Of a stretch of 64,000 bases of DNA, positions 49,056 to 57,914 are shown piece after piece. The first letter of the stretch is position 1; each line of letters opens with the position of its first letter. The notes under the pieces are model-generated. The model was not told the origin of the DNA, did not search any database, and saw nothing but the letters and a program-made list of their open reading frames with translations. This stretch comes from Dyella jiangningensis (GTDB lineage Bacteria > Pseudomonadota > Gammaproteobacteria > Xanthomonadales > Rhodanobacteraceae). The stretch covers positions 806,001 through 870,000 of the forward strand of contig CP007444.1 of the NCBI GenBank assembly GCA_000632805.1. Direction: 5' to 3'. The position numbers and the translations under genes are program-made.

Positions 49056-49138
49056 TGTAGGAGCCCGCCTAGCGGGCGACCGCGGCGCTACGGCATTACC
49101 GCTCCGTTGGCTGGTCGCGCACAGGGTGCGCTCCTACA
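49056..49138. repeat. REP doublet (REPIN) E with variant left arm
   Basis: Right unit (49114-49138) is the usual type. The left unit (49056-49080) keeps TGTAGGAGC but its stem is GCCCGC-CTA-GCGGGC instead of GCGCAC-CCT-GTGCGC, a fully compensated change. It separates pncB and metQ. Confidence 0.85.
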
Positions 49139-49160
49139 AAAAGCGCGGGCGTGCGGCAGC

Positions 49161-49970
49161 TCAGAAGGCCGGCAGCACGGCGCCCTGATACTTCTGCTCG
49201 ATGAACTGCTTCACTTCCGGACTGGTCAGCGCCTTCGCCAGCTTCTGGATGCGCGGGTCGTCCTTGTTGTCCGGACGCGCCACCAGGTAGTTCACATAAG
49301 GCGAATCCTTGTCCTCGATGAGCAAGGCGTCCTTGGTCGGGTTCAGGCCGGCAGCCAACGCATAGTTCGTGTTGATGAGGGCTAGGTCCACTTCGTCCAG
49401 CGTTCGCGGCAGCATCGCGGCTTCCAGCTCGCGAAACTTCAGCTGCTTGGGGTTCGCCGTGATGTCCTTGAGCGTGGACAGTTCATTGCTCGGATCCTTC
49501 AGCGTGATGATGCCGTGCTTGGCCAGCAGGAGCAGGGCGCGGCTGTTGTTGCTGGGGTCGTTGGGCAAGGTGACGGTGGCGCCGTCGGGCAGCTGGTCGA
49601 TCGACTTGAGCTTGCGCGAGTACGCGCCAAACGGCTCGATGTGCACGCCCGTCACGATGGTCAGGTTGGTGCCGCGCTCGCGGTTGAAGGCATCAAGATA
49701 AGGCTTGGTCTGGAAATAGTTGGCGTCGATCGACTTCTCCAGCACCTGCGTATTGGGCTGCACGTAGTCGGCGAACACCTTCACCTCCAGATCCACGCCT
49801 TCCTTCGCCAGGATGGGTTTCACCTGCTTGAGGATTTCCGCATGCGGCACGGCCGTGGCGGCCACGACAAGCTTCTGGCTGCCGGCGTCGCCACCGTCAT
49901 GGGACGAAGAACAGCCCGCCAGCAGGAGCAGGCCGGAAAGAATGGCAATGAGCTTATGCATCTTCGTCAT
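49161..49970 (-). CDS. metQ: Methionine-binding lipoprotein
   Basis: The product has 269 residues. The lipobox LAGC (Cys20) follows a hydrophobic signal. Motifs of the NlpA/MetQ family are VVAATAVPHAEIL, YVQPNTQVLEKSIDANYFQTKPYLDAFN and the C-terminal YVNYLVARPDNKDDPRIQKL. It delivers D- or L-methionine to the MetNI transporter. A second ATG three codons later is possible. It is the last gene of the leftward metNIQ operon, 66 bp after metI. Confidence 0.92.
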   Translation of the reverse strand: MTKMHKLIAILSGLLLLAGCSSSHDGGDAGSQKLVVAATAVPHAEILKQVKPILAKEGVDLEVKVFADYVQPNTQVLEKSIDANYFQTKPYLDAFNRERGTNLTIVTGVHIEPFGAYSRKLKSIDQLPDGATVTLPNDPSNNSRALLLLAKHGIITLKDPSNELSTLKDITANPKQLKFRELEAAMLPRTLDEVDLALINTNYALAAGLNPTKDALLIEDKDSPYVNYLVARPDNKDDPRIQKLAKALTSPEVKQFIEQKYQGAVLPAF

Positions 49971-50036
49971 GACGGAAAGGTTTCTGTGATGCGGCGCAAC
50001 AGAATAGCCGTCCATACCGCTGGATGCAAAAACGCG

Positions 50037-50720
50037 TCACTGGTGACGCGTGTAATGCGCCACGATGCGGTCGCCCAGCATCTGCAGGATCTGAACGAGC
50101 ACGATGAGCAGCACCACGGTGACCAGCATGTAGTCCGACTTGTAGCTGAGGTAGCCGTATCGATAGGCGAGGTCGCCCAGGCCGCCAGCGCCGATGGCGC
50201 CACCCATGGCGGTATAGCCCACCAGGGCAATAGCGGTAACCGTAGTGCCGGCGATGAGGCCGCCACGCGCTTCTGGCAGCAGTACATGCCGCACGATCTG
50301 CCACGTGCTGGCGCCCATGGCCTGGCTCGCCTCGATCACGCCGCGCTGCACTTCACGCAGCGCGGTTTCCACGAGGCGCGCGAAGAACGGCGCCGCGCCG
50401 ATCACCAGCGGCGGAATGGCGCCGCGGATGCCGAGCTTGGTGCCCACCAGCACATACGTGAGCGGCATCAGCACGATCATCAGGATGATGAAGGGAATGG
50501 AGCGCAGGATGTTCACGGCCAGCGACAGGATCGCGTAAAGCTTGGGCATCGCGCGCAACTGACCTTTGCCGGTGAGGTAAAGCAACACGCCGAGCGGCAG
50601 GCCGATGAGTACGGTGAGCAGCAGCGATCCGCCGAGCATCAGCAGGGTGTCGATGCAGGCGTGGCCGATCTCGCTCCAGTCGTCAATGTTCGGAAAAAGA
50701 CTCTGCAGCGGCGAGCTCAT
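50037..50720 (-). CDS. metI: Methionine ABC transporter permease
   Basis: The product has 227 residues and about five membrane helices. The ABC permease EAA loop appears as [26 protein letters not shown]. Sequence and length fit MetI. It overlaps metN by four bases (ATGA), so the ATPase and permease are coupled. Confidence 0.94.
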   Translation of the reverse strand: MSSPLQSLFPNIDDWSEIGHACIDTLLMLGGSLLLTVLIGLPLGVLLYLTGKGQLRAMPKLYAILSLAVNILRSIPFIILMIVLMPLTYVLVGTKLGIRGAIPPLVIGAAPFFARLVETALREVQRGVIEASQAMGASTWQIVRHVLLPEARGGLIAGTTVTAIALVGYTAMGGAIGAGGLGDLAYRYGYLSYKSDYMLVTVVLLIVLVQILQMLGDRIVAHYTRHQ

Positions 50721-51748
50721 GCGCGGTTCTCCGGCGACGACGTGGTGATTTCCTCGACTTCGATGCCGGCTTGGCGCAAGTGCGCCAAGGCGTCGTCGAC
50801 GCGTGCGCCCTGCATGGCGAGGGTGAGCTGGCCGTAGGGCAGGTCTTTGATGCGATCGATGCGGCCGGCCAGGATATTGAAATCCACGTCCGTTTCGCGA
50901 GCCACGCGCCCCAGTGCTGGCGTCCAGGTGGCTTCGCCGCGGAACGACAGGCGCAGGATGCGGCCCGGCACGTGCGCAAACGGCGCTTGCTCGCCGGCGG
51001 CTTCCTCGGGCAGCGCCTCGTTGACGAAGCGGCGCGTGGTGGGATGCTTCGGATGCAGAAACACATCGGCCACCGGGCCGCTTTCCACGATGGTGCCAGC
51101 GTCCAGCACGGCGACGCGATCGCAAACGCGACGTACCACGTCCATCTCGTGCGTGATCAGCACGATGGTGAGCTTCAACTCCCGGTTGATCTCGGCCAGC
51201 AAGTCGAGCACGGCGGCGGTGGTCTGCGGATCGAGCGCGCTGGTTGCCTCATCGCACAGCAGGATCGATGGTCGGTTCGCCAGCGCGCGCGCAATGCCCA
51301 CGCGCTGCTTCTGACCGCCGGACAGCTGCGACGGGAATTTATCGGCGTGCGCGCTGAGGCCGACGCGTGCGAGCAGCTCATCCACGCGTCGGCGAATGGC
51401 GGGCGCGTCGCGCTCGCCGGCAAGGCGCAGCGGAAAGGCCACGTTTTCTGCCACGGTCTGCGAGGCCAGCAGATTGAAGTGCTGGAAGATCATGCCGATG
51501 CGCTGGCGCTTCTCGCGCAGCTGGGCATCGCCCAGGGTGGTCATGTCCGTGTCGTCGACCAGGATATGGCCGCCGCTTGGCCGCTCCAGCAAGTTGATCA
51601 GACGTATAAGCGTCGATTTGCCTGCGCCGGAGTGGCCGATGATCCCGAACACCTCGCCGTCGGCGATATCGAGGTCGAACGCGTGCAGGGCGGGAACATC
51701 CTTTCCGTCGACACGGTAGGACTTGTGGACGGCCTGGAATCTGATCAC
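50717..51748 (-). CDS. metN: Methionine ABC transporter ATP-binding protein
   Basis: The product has 343 residues. Walker [10 protein letters not shown], signature [15 protein letters not shown], Walker [13 protein letters not shown] and the H-loop THEMD are all present. A C-terminal NIL/ACT-like domain (about 270-343) is the methionine-sensing module that inhibits transport when methionine is high. The GTG start ([11 protein letters not shown]) follows AAGG; a longer frame with a Pro-rich N-terminus is unlikely. First gene of metNIQ. No SAM riboswitch or MetJ box is evident upstream. Confidence 0.94.
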   Translation of the reverse strand: MIRFQAVHKSYRVDGKDVPALHAFDLDIADGEVFGIIGHSGAGKSTLIRLINLLERPSGGHILVDDTDMTTLGDAQLREKRQRIGMIFQHFNLLASQTVAENVAFPLRLAGERDAPAIRRRVDELLARVGLSAHADKFPSQLSGGQKQRVGIARALANRPSILLCDEATSALDPQTTAAVLDLLAEINRELKLTIVLITHEMDVVRRVCDRVAVLDAGTIVESGPVADVFLHPKHPTTRRFVNEALPEEAAGEQAPFAHVPGRILRLSFRGEATWTPALGRVARETDVDFNILAGRIDRIKDLPYGQLTLAMQGARVDDALAHLRQAGIEVEEITTSSPENRA

Positions 51749-51882
51749 GGGATACCTTCTGGGGGAGCCTGGCATGGGCCTTGGGGCAGGCGCCGGCATG
51801 GCCGGTGGACGCAAAGCATAAGGCATGTGCCGGGCCGGGCGGGCGCGACTAGACTGTGGGACCCTTCCATAGGATCGACGCC

Positions 51883-52368
51883 ATGACGTCCGTCTACGAC
51901 TTTTCCGCCCGCGACATCGACGGCCAGGAGCGCTCGCTCGCCGAGTACCGCGGCAAGACCCTGCTGATCGTCAACGTGGCCTCCAAATGCGGGTTCACGC
52001 CCCAGTACACGGGACTGGAGGCGCTGTGGCGCAGCGATCGCGACAAGGGACTGGTCGTTCTCGGCTTTCCCTGCGACCAGTTCGGCCACCAGGAGCCGGG
52101 CGATGAGGCAGAGATCCGCAACTTCTGCTCCACCAGCTACGACGTGACCTTCCCGATGTTCGCCAAGATCGACGTGAACGGCGAGGGCGCGCATCCGCTC
52201 TACAAGTGGCTCAAGAGCGAGGGCAAGGGCATCCTCGGCAGCGAGGGCATCAAGTGGAACTTCACCAAGTTCCTGGTCGATCGCAACGGTCAGGTGGTGA
52301 GGCGCTACGCGCCCACGGACACGCCGGAAAAGATCGGCAAGGACCTCACGGCTCAGTTGGCCGGATGA
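51883..52368 (+). CDS. Glutathione peroxidase (thioredoxin-type)
   Basis: The product has 161 residues. It has the catalytic cysteine in [12 protein letters not shown] (Cys36), the [13 protein letters not shown] glutamine block and WNFTKFLVD with the catalytic Trp-Asn. This is the cysteine-type bacterial GPx that usually uses thioredoxin. It reduces lipid and organic peroxides. Its last 16 bases overlap the 3' end of the convergent PBP4 gene. Confidence 0.93.
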   Translation: MTSVYDFSARDIDGQERSLAEYRGKTLLIVNVASKCGFTPQYTGLEALWRSDRDKGLVVLGFPCDQFGHQEPGDEAEIRNFCSTSYDVTFPMFAKIDVNGEGAHPLYKWLKSEGKGILGSEGIKWNFTKFLVDRNGQVVRRYAPTDTPEKIGKDLTAQLAG

Positions 52369-53960
52369 GTCGCCACGCTGGGCGTTGACGCCGGCACGGC
52401 GATGCGATTGCGCAACCCTGCCAGCATGACCGCGATTGCATCGATGTCTCGCGTGGCGCTGGGTGCGCCCGCCGGCGGGTTGTAGTTGTTGAGCATGATC
52501 GCGAACGCCAGCCGTTCGCCATCGCCCGTGGTGACATAGCCAGCGAGACAGTGCACGAAGCTCATGCTGCCAGTCTTGGCGCGCAGATTGTTTTGGGCCG
52601 GCGTGTTGCGCATGCGCCACTGCAGGGTGCCATCCACGCCCGCCAGCGGCAGGGCATCCCGAAGCGTGGCGGCATAGGGTTGCGTCGCAAGGAACGCAAG
52701 CAATCGTGCCATGGCGTTGGGCGTAGCGAGATTGCGACGCGACAGGCCGCTGCCTTCCTCGATCACGCTGGAGCCTGGCGCAATGCCCATGCGTTCGAGC
52801 ATCTGCTGCAAGGCGCGGATGCCCCAGCGCTCGCTCGTGATGAAACCGGTGTTGCCATTCTGCTGCTCGGCATCGGCCTGCGCCTTGACGCCGGCTAGCA
52901 ACAGAAGGTTCTGCAGATAGAGATTCTGCGAGCGCTTGAGGCCACGTTCGAGGATCTCGGCCACCGGTGGCGACAGGACTTCGGCCAGCGTGCGCGGTTG
53001 CGCTTCAAGCAGGGTATCGCGGCGGGGCCATTGCACCGACACCACGTTGCCATCGAGCTGGATGCCACGGCGTTTCAACGCCTGCAACAGCAGCGTGCCG
53101 GCAAAGCGCGCCGGATCGGGAACCGCCAGCTTGTACGTTTGCGCGGGGGATTTCGCCGGAACATTGCCAAAGGCGTAGAGCACGCCATCACCCGGCGCGC
53201 GGTAAAGGTTGACGTCGGCGCGCGAATGGGCCGCGCTGGTTGCGACTTCGCTGATCACGCTCGGTATGGCATCGCCCGGTTCGATACTGACGTTGGCCGC
53301 CATGCCAGCCGAAGCCGCAGGCGAGATGGTTACCTCCGCCTGGTTTTCCCGCACGCTCAGCGCAGTGGCCGGTACGGCGAACCAGCTCTGCAGGTCGATG
53401 GCTTCCCATCCCGTGCCCATCGCCGGGCTCGCGAAATAGGTGGCGTCTGCCACCAGGTCGCCATGGACGTGACGCAGACCCTGCGCGGCCAGTTGCGTCG
53501 CGAGCTGGTCGGCCCATTGTGCGGTGGACGCATCGGCGCCGAGCGTCGGGTCGCCCATGCCGTAGAGCACCAGCGGGCCGTTCAGGCGGCCATTGCGGAT
53601 ATCGCTGGTGGCGAGCACGCGAGTGGGGATTCGGTAATCCGGGCCGAGTTCGCCCAGCGTCACTGCCGCCGTGAAAAGCTTGGATGTGGAAGCGGGCTGA
53701 AACAGCTGGTCGGCGCGATGTGCATACAGGGTGCGGCCGGAGTCCAGTGAAATCACTGAAATGCCCCAGTCCGCTCCGGCAAAGCGAGGCTGGCCGATCA
53801 GGGCGTCGATCTGCTCGGACAGCGAAAGTGCGGCTGGCGCGGGGGCGTGTGCGGTTCGTTGTGCCTCTTGCGCCACCACGGGAGGGGCGCTGACGCAGCC
53901 GACGGATGCGCCGAGCGTGACGACGAAAATACGGCGAAATAGAGGGTGCAACGTGCCCAT
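52353..53960 (-). CDS. dacB: D-alanyl-D-alanine carboxypeptidase/endopeptidase PBP4
   Basis: The product has 535 residues with an N-terminal signal region. The penicillin-binding motifs are SxxK (STSK, Ser91), SxN (SQN in KRSQNLYLQN) and KTG (RAKTGSM). The inserted domains II and III between the first two motifs are characteristic of PBP4/DacB. It cleaves peptide cross-links and terminal D-Ala in the periplasm, with a role in cell separation and AmpC signalling in relatives. It is monocistronic. Confidence 0.93.
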   Translation of the reverse strand: MGTLHPLFRRIFVVTLGASVGCVSAPPVVAQEAQRTAHAPAPAALSLSEQIDALIGQPRFAGADWGISVISLDSGRTLYAHRADQLFQPASTSKLFTAAVTLGELGPDYRIPTRVLATSDIRNGRLNGPLVLYGMGDPTLGADASTAQWADQLATQLAAQGLRHVHGDLVADATYFASPAMGTGWEAIDLQSWFAVPATALSVRENQAEVTISPAASAGMAANVSIEPGDAIPSVISEVATSAAHSRADVNLYRAPGDGVLYAFGNVPAKSPAQTYKLAVPDPARFAGTLLLQALKRRGIQLDGNVVSVQWPRRDTLLEAQPRTLAEVLSPPVAEILERGLKRSQNLYLQNLLLLAGVKAQADAEQQNGNTGFITSERWGIRALQQMLERMGIAPGSSVIEEGSGLSRRNLATPNAMARLLAFLATQPYAATLRDALPLAGVDGTLQWRMRNTPAQNNLRAKTGSMSFVHCLAGYVTTGDGERLAFAIMLNNYNPPAGAPSATRDIDAIAVMLAGLRNRIAVPASTPSVATHPAN

Positions 53961-54067
53961 GGGCGAAGTATCGCCAATCCGGCTCGCCGGTGCCTACCGA
54001 TGGGGTCTGTTACCCTTTACGTTCGCGCCACCGTCAAAGGGCGCCTCCTTCCCCAATCGAGGCCATC

Positions 54068-54550
54068 ATGCAGATTGCACAGAATTCCGTTGTTTCCTTC
54101 CATTACACGCTGACCGACGACCAGGGCCAGGTGCTCGACAGCTCGGAGGGCCGCGAACCGCTCGTCTACCTGCAGGGCGTCGGCCAGATCGTGCCGGGTC
54201 TGGAAAAGGCAATGGAAGGCCGCCAGGTGGGGGACCAGTTCAAGGTCGACGTGGCGCCGGAAGAGGGCTATGGCGTGCATCACGCCGAGCTGGTGCAGGA
54301 AGTGCCGCGCGAGGCTTTCCAGGGCGTGGAGGACATCCAGCCGGGCATGCAGTTCCAGGGCCGCGGTCCGCAGGGCGTCATCAACGTGACCGTGACCAAG
54401 GTCGACAGTGACAAGGTGCACATCGATGGCAATCATCCGCTCGCCGGTCAGACCCTGCACTTCGACGTGGAAGTGACCGACGTGCGTGCGGCCAGCGAGG
54501 AAGAACTCGCCCATGGCCATGTGCATGGCGAAGGCGGTCACCACCACTGA
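54068..54550 (+). CDS. slyD: FKBP-type peptidyl-prolyl isomerase SlyD
   Basis: The product has 160 residues. An FKBP domain (VVSFHYTLTDDQGQVLDSSEG, then GQIVPGLEKAMEG) carries the inserted IF chaperone domain, and a His-rich tail (HGHVHGEGGHHH) binds nickel. It folds proline-containing proteins and supplies Ni to hydrogenase or urease in relatives. The tail is shorter than in E. coli. The ATG (MQIAQNSVV) is supported by homology; a longer frame has no match. Confidence 0.94.
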   Translation: MQIAQNSVVSFHYTLTDDQGQVLDSSEGREPLVYLQGVGQIVPGLEKAMEGRQVGDQFKVDVAPEEGYGVHHAELVQEVPREAFQGVEDIQPGMQFQGRGPQGVINVTVTKVDSDKVHIDGNHPLAGQTLHFDVEVTDVRAASEEELAHGHVHGEGGHHH

Positions 54551-54654
54551 GTGGTTGATGCAGCGCTGGCGCTACGGCCAGCGCTCGTTTGTTGCCGACG
54601 GCGCGTCGACAAAGTGCGCCGTCTGGAACCTTGGCGCGCGGTGCGCGCAGATCG

Positions 54655-55182
54655 TCAGGGCTTGCTCGCCGCAGCCACGCTGCCGTCAGCCGCGAGTTTC
54701 ACGCCCAGCGCCTTCGAAATATTGCCCCACACCTGGCCTCGGCTTCTCAGTGCAAGGATGCCAGGCATCTGCGCCGGGCCGTAAGGCGCCATGATCGCGC
54801 CGCCATTCAATACCGCTTCGATCTGTGCAGTCGTCGGCTGCGTGATCTGCGCCTTCACCAGCGCCGCCTGCGCAAGCGCAAGGGCCATCCGGACGTTGTC
54901 ATAACCCAGCTTGCCGGTCTTCGGCACGAAAGAGCTTTGACTGGCGTGATGGCCGGCAGCAGCAGGTGCCTCCAGCGTGATTCGGGTTCCGTTGAGCAGC
55001 CCATCGACAAGCGCGTGTGCGTTGCTGCTGGAACCCGCGAAGGCGGTGTATGCATCCGTCAGGGCCGCACTCTCCTGCTCGTCGGACGCGGCACCCGGCA
55101 GATCGGCCGCCGATGCGAAACAACTCATGCAAAGAACCACGGCCATGCCCAGCGATGAAAACAGCTGCGTGTGCTTTTTCAT
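54655..55182 (-). CDS. Secreted hypothetical protein
   Basis: The product has 175 residues with a signal peptide (hydrophobic core around SSLGMAVVLCMSCFASA). The mature part ends with QVWGNISKALGVKLA, a pattern I associate with uncharacterised small exported proteins of Xanthomonadales. No catalytic motif is visible. The ATG overlaps the stop of an upstream minus-strand frame (ATGA) that looks non-coding. Confidence 0.72.
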   Translation of the reverse strand: MKKHTQLFSSLGMAVVLCMSCFASAADLPGAASDEQESAALTDAYTAFAGSSSNAHALVDGLLNGTRITLEAPAAAGHHASQSSFVPKTGKLGYDNVRMALALAQAALVKAQITQPTTAQIEAVLNGGAIMAPYGPAQMPGILALRSRGQVWGNISKALGVKLAADGSVAAASKP

Positions 55183-55609
55183 GGTGCGCCTTTGGAGGGT
55201 GGATGAGTGTGCTCCCGGCGATCATCCGGGAGCCAGAAGAACGTCACGACGACGATGCGGTGCTGCAGCAAAAGGGAGCGCACGTTCGCGCCGGGCCATG
55301 GATACTCGCCCAACGGTATCGGAGAAAAAAGAGCCGCCGTTCGCAGCTTGGATAGGACAATTGCGGCGAAATCGCCAAGCGTCGACCATTTGGCCATCCG
55401 TTCTGTCCACTGCATCTCATTGCGAAAGCGTTCGAGGCTAGGGCGGGGACAATGAACGGAAGCCGCACGGCGCCATGGCCGTTTGGCCGGGATTCGGCCA
55501 ACGTCAGTTGCTTTGTGAGATGTTGGTTTCGCGCTGCGTTGTTCGATGCGGCGCACGCGTCGTGTGTTTTAGCGCGACGTCATCCCGTCACTGTATGGAT
55601 GGAGCTCCC
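55183..55609. other. Intergenic region between secreted protein and RcnB-like gene
   Basis: A 427-bp divergent gap. It contains the two divergent promoters by implication, but I see no convincing -10/-35 pair, no repeat and no well-supported gene. A 125-codon minus-strand frame crosses it (55179-55556), lacks a family and is rejected below. Confidence 0.5.
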
Positions 55610-55978
55610 ATGAAGCGTCTGCTGATTCTCGCCGTCACGGCGGCTGCATTGTTCGTCGGAAATGGGATGGTCATGGCCAGTCCGCAGGAAGGACATGGGC
55701 ATGGCGATGACAAGCATTGGGAAGATGGCGACCACGATCATGGCCACAATCCCAAGGACGAGGGCCGCCATGACAATGGCAAGCACAAGGGCTGGTACAA
55801 GAAGGGTGATCGCCTGCCCGAGCAGTACTACACGCGCGACTACTACGTGACGGATTACGAGCGTTATCACTTGCGTCGCCCAGACCCGGGTTATCGCTGG
55901 GTACGTGCTGATGGCGGACAGTTTTATCTGACGCTGATTTCCAGCGGCGTCATCATCGACGTTTCCGGCGGCTACTGA
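55610..55978 (+). CDS. RcnB-like periplasmic protein
   Basis: The product has 122 residues with a signal peptide. The mature part is rich in His, Asp and Lys (GHGHGDDKHWEDGDHDHGH). It ends with the RcnB-family motif YYVTDYERYHLRRPDPGYRWVR and a C-terminal beta segment (GQFYLTLISSGVIIDV). RcnB affects Ni/Co homeostasis in E. coli. The His/Asp-rich stretch could bind metal. GGAG precedes the ATG. Confidence 0.85.
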   Translation: MKRLLILAVTAAALFVGNGMVMASPQEGHGHGDDKHWEDGDHDHGHNPKDEGRHDNGKHKGWYKKGDRLPEQYYTRDYYVTDYERYHLRRPDPGYRWVRADGGQFYLTLISSGVIIDVSGGY

Positions 55979-56030
55979 TCGAACGTGCCATGCACGGCTC
56001 GCCACCGCCGGGTCGGCGGTGGCGTTCTTG

Positions 56031-57134
56031 TCAGTACCAATCGAGCAGCGACACACCCATGCCCAGATAAGTGGCATTGTGGTTGTAGTCGATCATGCTC
56101 TCGCCGTAACCCTTGAACAGCTCCATGTAGCCGCGAAGGTTGCCGGCGATCGGAAACGCCCAGGTGAGCTGCGCGGCCCCATGGCTTTCGCTGCCGCCGC
56201 GCAGCGAATGGCGAAGCATCAGGCCAAATTCCTGACCTTTCCATTCGTGGACGATCTGCATGTCGGCCCGGCCCATGTAATTGCTGATGTCGGGATTGTT
56301 GTCGTCCTTGCCGCCCTCGGGCACGCGCCACCAGGGGCGAATCATTACCGTCCAGCTGTTGCGTTCGAAGCCGACATAACCCATGACGCGGTTCCAGCTG
56401 CGCGACAGTGGATTGGAGCGGCCGTTGGATTCATGGTTGACGCCGATGCCGAGCAGTCGTCCGTCCCAGCCACCCACGTCATAGTGGGTATCGAACATCA
56501 GCATGGCCTCGGGCTCGTAGTTCGTTTCGCGGAACGGCCTCGACGTTTCCTTGTTGTAGACCTGCCAGTGCGACGCCTGCGTATAGCCCACCCACACGTC
56601 GCCCGCATCACCGAACACGCCCTGCCACACCTTGGTTTTCAGGCTGATCTGGAATTTGCCCTCGATGTTGTCGAGGTTTTGCGGCGTACTGACGGTATTG
56701 ATGGGATTGGGGCTGTGCGGTTGATCGTTCTGATTGCTGGTGGCGAACACCGGCATGATCGTGATCGGCTTGTAGCCGCGCAGGTTGAACGTGCCGAGCT
56801 TGCTTTCGGACGTCAGCTCCCAACGGCTGTCGAGCAGCGACAGCGGTTTCACTTCGCTGTCTGCGGGAGCGGCATTCGTTTGCGTTGATGCGGGTGTTTC
56901 GTGTCCGAAGACATTGAAGCCGGCGGGTTTGGATGCCTGCGTGGTCGCTTCGGTTTTCTTGCGCCCGGCGGGCAGGTTGTCGCGACCCGTGGCGCGGTCG
57001 TAGCAAGCCAGTCGTTGCGCGTCGGTTTCAATGGCCGTGCAGGCGCGGATGTCCATCGGATCCGGATTCTGCGCGCGGGCTGCCAGGGGCTGGCCAAGCA
57101 CGAGCATGACGGCCACGCATAAGGTCAATCGCAT
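56031..57134 (-). CDS. pldA: Outer-membrane phospholipase A
   Basis: The product has 367 residues. Signal peptide MRLTLCVAVMLVLGQPLAARA, a periplasmic linker to about residue 110, then a 12-strand barrel. The catalytic triad matches OMPLA: His234 and Ser236 in VNHESNGRSNP and Asn248 in RSWNRV. It hydrolyses phospholipids that reach the outer leaflet, as a calcium-dependent dimer. The N-terminal linker is longer than in E. coli and includes an Ala/Thr-rich region. It is monocistronic. Confidence 0.94.
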   Translation of the reverse strand: MRLTLCVAVMLVLGQPLAARAQNPDPMDIRACTAIETDAQRLACYDRATGRDNLPAGRKKTEATTQASKPAGFNVFGHETPASTQTNAAPADSEVKPLSLLDSRWELTSESKLGTFNLRGYKPITIMPVFATSNQNDQPHSPNPINTVSTPQNLDNIEGKFQISLKTKVWQGVFGDAGDVWVGYTQASHWQVYNKETSRPFRETNYEPEAMLMFDTHYDVGGWDGRLLGIGVNHESNGRSNPLSRSWNRVMGYVGFERNSWTVMIRPWWRVPEGGKDDNNPDISNYMGRADMQIVHEWKGQEFGLMLRHSLRGGSESHGAAQLTWAFPIAGNLRGYMELFKGYGESMIDYNHNATYLGMGVSLLDWY

Positions 57135-57236
57135 CGAAGGGCTCCATCCGCGTACGGCGTGACGCCGACATGTTGTCGGCTCGCCTTGCAATGAAGCGGG
57201 CCGGTGCAGCGACCGGCCCGCCTGGGGAGCTCCATC

Positions 57237-57794
57237 TTACTTGTTGTTGTTCAACCAACGCTCGTACTGTGCCTTGGTGATATGCCCCGTGTGTGCCTTG
57301 TCGACGTACAGGAAATCATTGGCGAGCAGCGGATAGGCAGCCGCCTGGTCCTCGGTGATGAAACGCGAGCCGCCCGAGAGTTGCTCGAAGCTCGGTGCCG
57401 GGCCCGCAGCTACCGGAGGCACGCTGGAGTTGATGGTCACCTGGCCCTGCGGGCTATTGATGTTGGCCTGCGTGCCCGCCGGCGGCGGTGGCGTGGGCGT
57501 GGCAGCAGGCATGGTCGCCGCCGGTGCGGAAGGCGTGCCGGCGGTGGTCGGCACGGTGGAACGCGGCACGGGTGTCGGTGTTGCTGGCGCCGTCGGCGGC
57601 GGTGGCGGCGTGGTAGCCGGCATCGGCGCCGCAGGCGCAGGCGGTGGAGGCGGAGGCGTGGCGGGCATAGGGGCTGCAGGCGCGGGCGGCGGTGGCGGTG
57701 CTGTCTGCATGCCCTGATCCTGGGCGAGCAGCGAACCAGCCAACGTCATCGAACCGGCGGCCAGAAGCGCAAGAAGGGGTTTGCGTGATTTCAT
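57237..57794 (-). CDS. Secreted Pro-rich protein with C-terminal EF-hand-like segment
   Basis: The product has 185 residues with a signal peptide ending LLAQ. Residues 30-100 are Pro/Ala/Thr-rich repeats (APPPPPAPAAPMPAT). The last 50 residues hold a folded segment, ending with YVDKAHTGHITKAQYERWL, which resembles one EF-hand loop (D-x-x-x-x-G-x-I). Calcium binding is possible but the loop lacks some ligands. The low-complexity DNA gives spurious long frames on the other strand. Confidence 0.72.
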   Translation of the reverse strand: MKSRKPLLALLAAGSMTLAGSLLAQDQGMQTAPPPPPAPAAPMPATPPPPPPAPAAPMPATTPPPPPTAPATPTPVPRSTVPTTAGTPSAPAATMPAATPTPPPPAGTQANINSPQGQVTINSSVPPVAAGPAPSFEQLSGGSRFITEDQAAAYPLLANDFLYVDKAHTGHITKAQYERWLNNNK

Positions 57795-57914
57795 CGTCGT
57801 TACTCCATGCCAGAATGCGTGGCTTGTGGACGGATGTGCGCGGGGCGGCGAACGTGGCGATGTCGCGCTGCGAGCTCCTCCTCGCTGGTAACCACGCTAG
57901 CAAAGGCCTGATAA

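Noticed and set aside
51749..51882. SAM riboswitch or MetJ operator upstream of metN
   Set aside because: The 134-bp gap is short and GC-rich, and I see neither an aptamer core nor AGACGTCT-type boxes.
55179..55556. A 125-codon minus-strand frame whose stop overlaps the next start (ATGA)
   Set aside because: Overlap alone can be chance. The translation lacks a signal, a domain or convincing composition and has no ribosome site that I can see.
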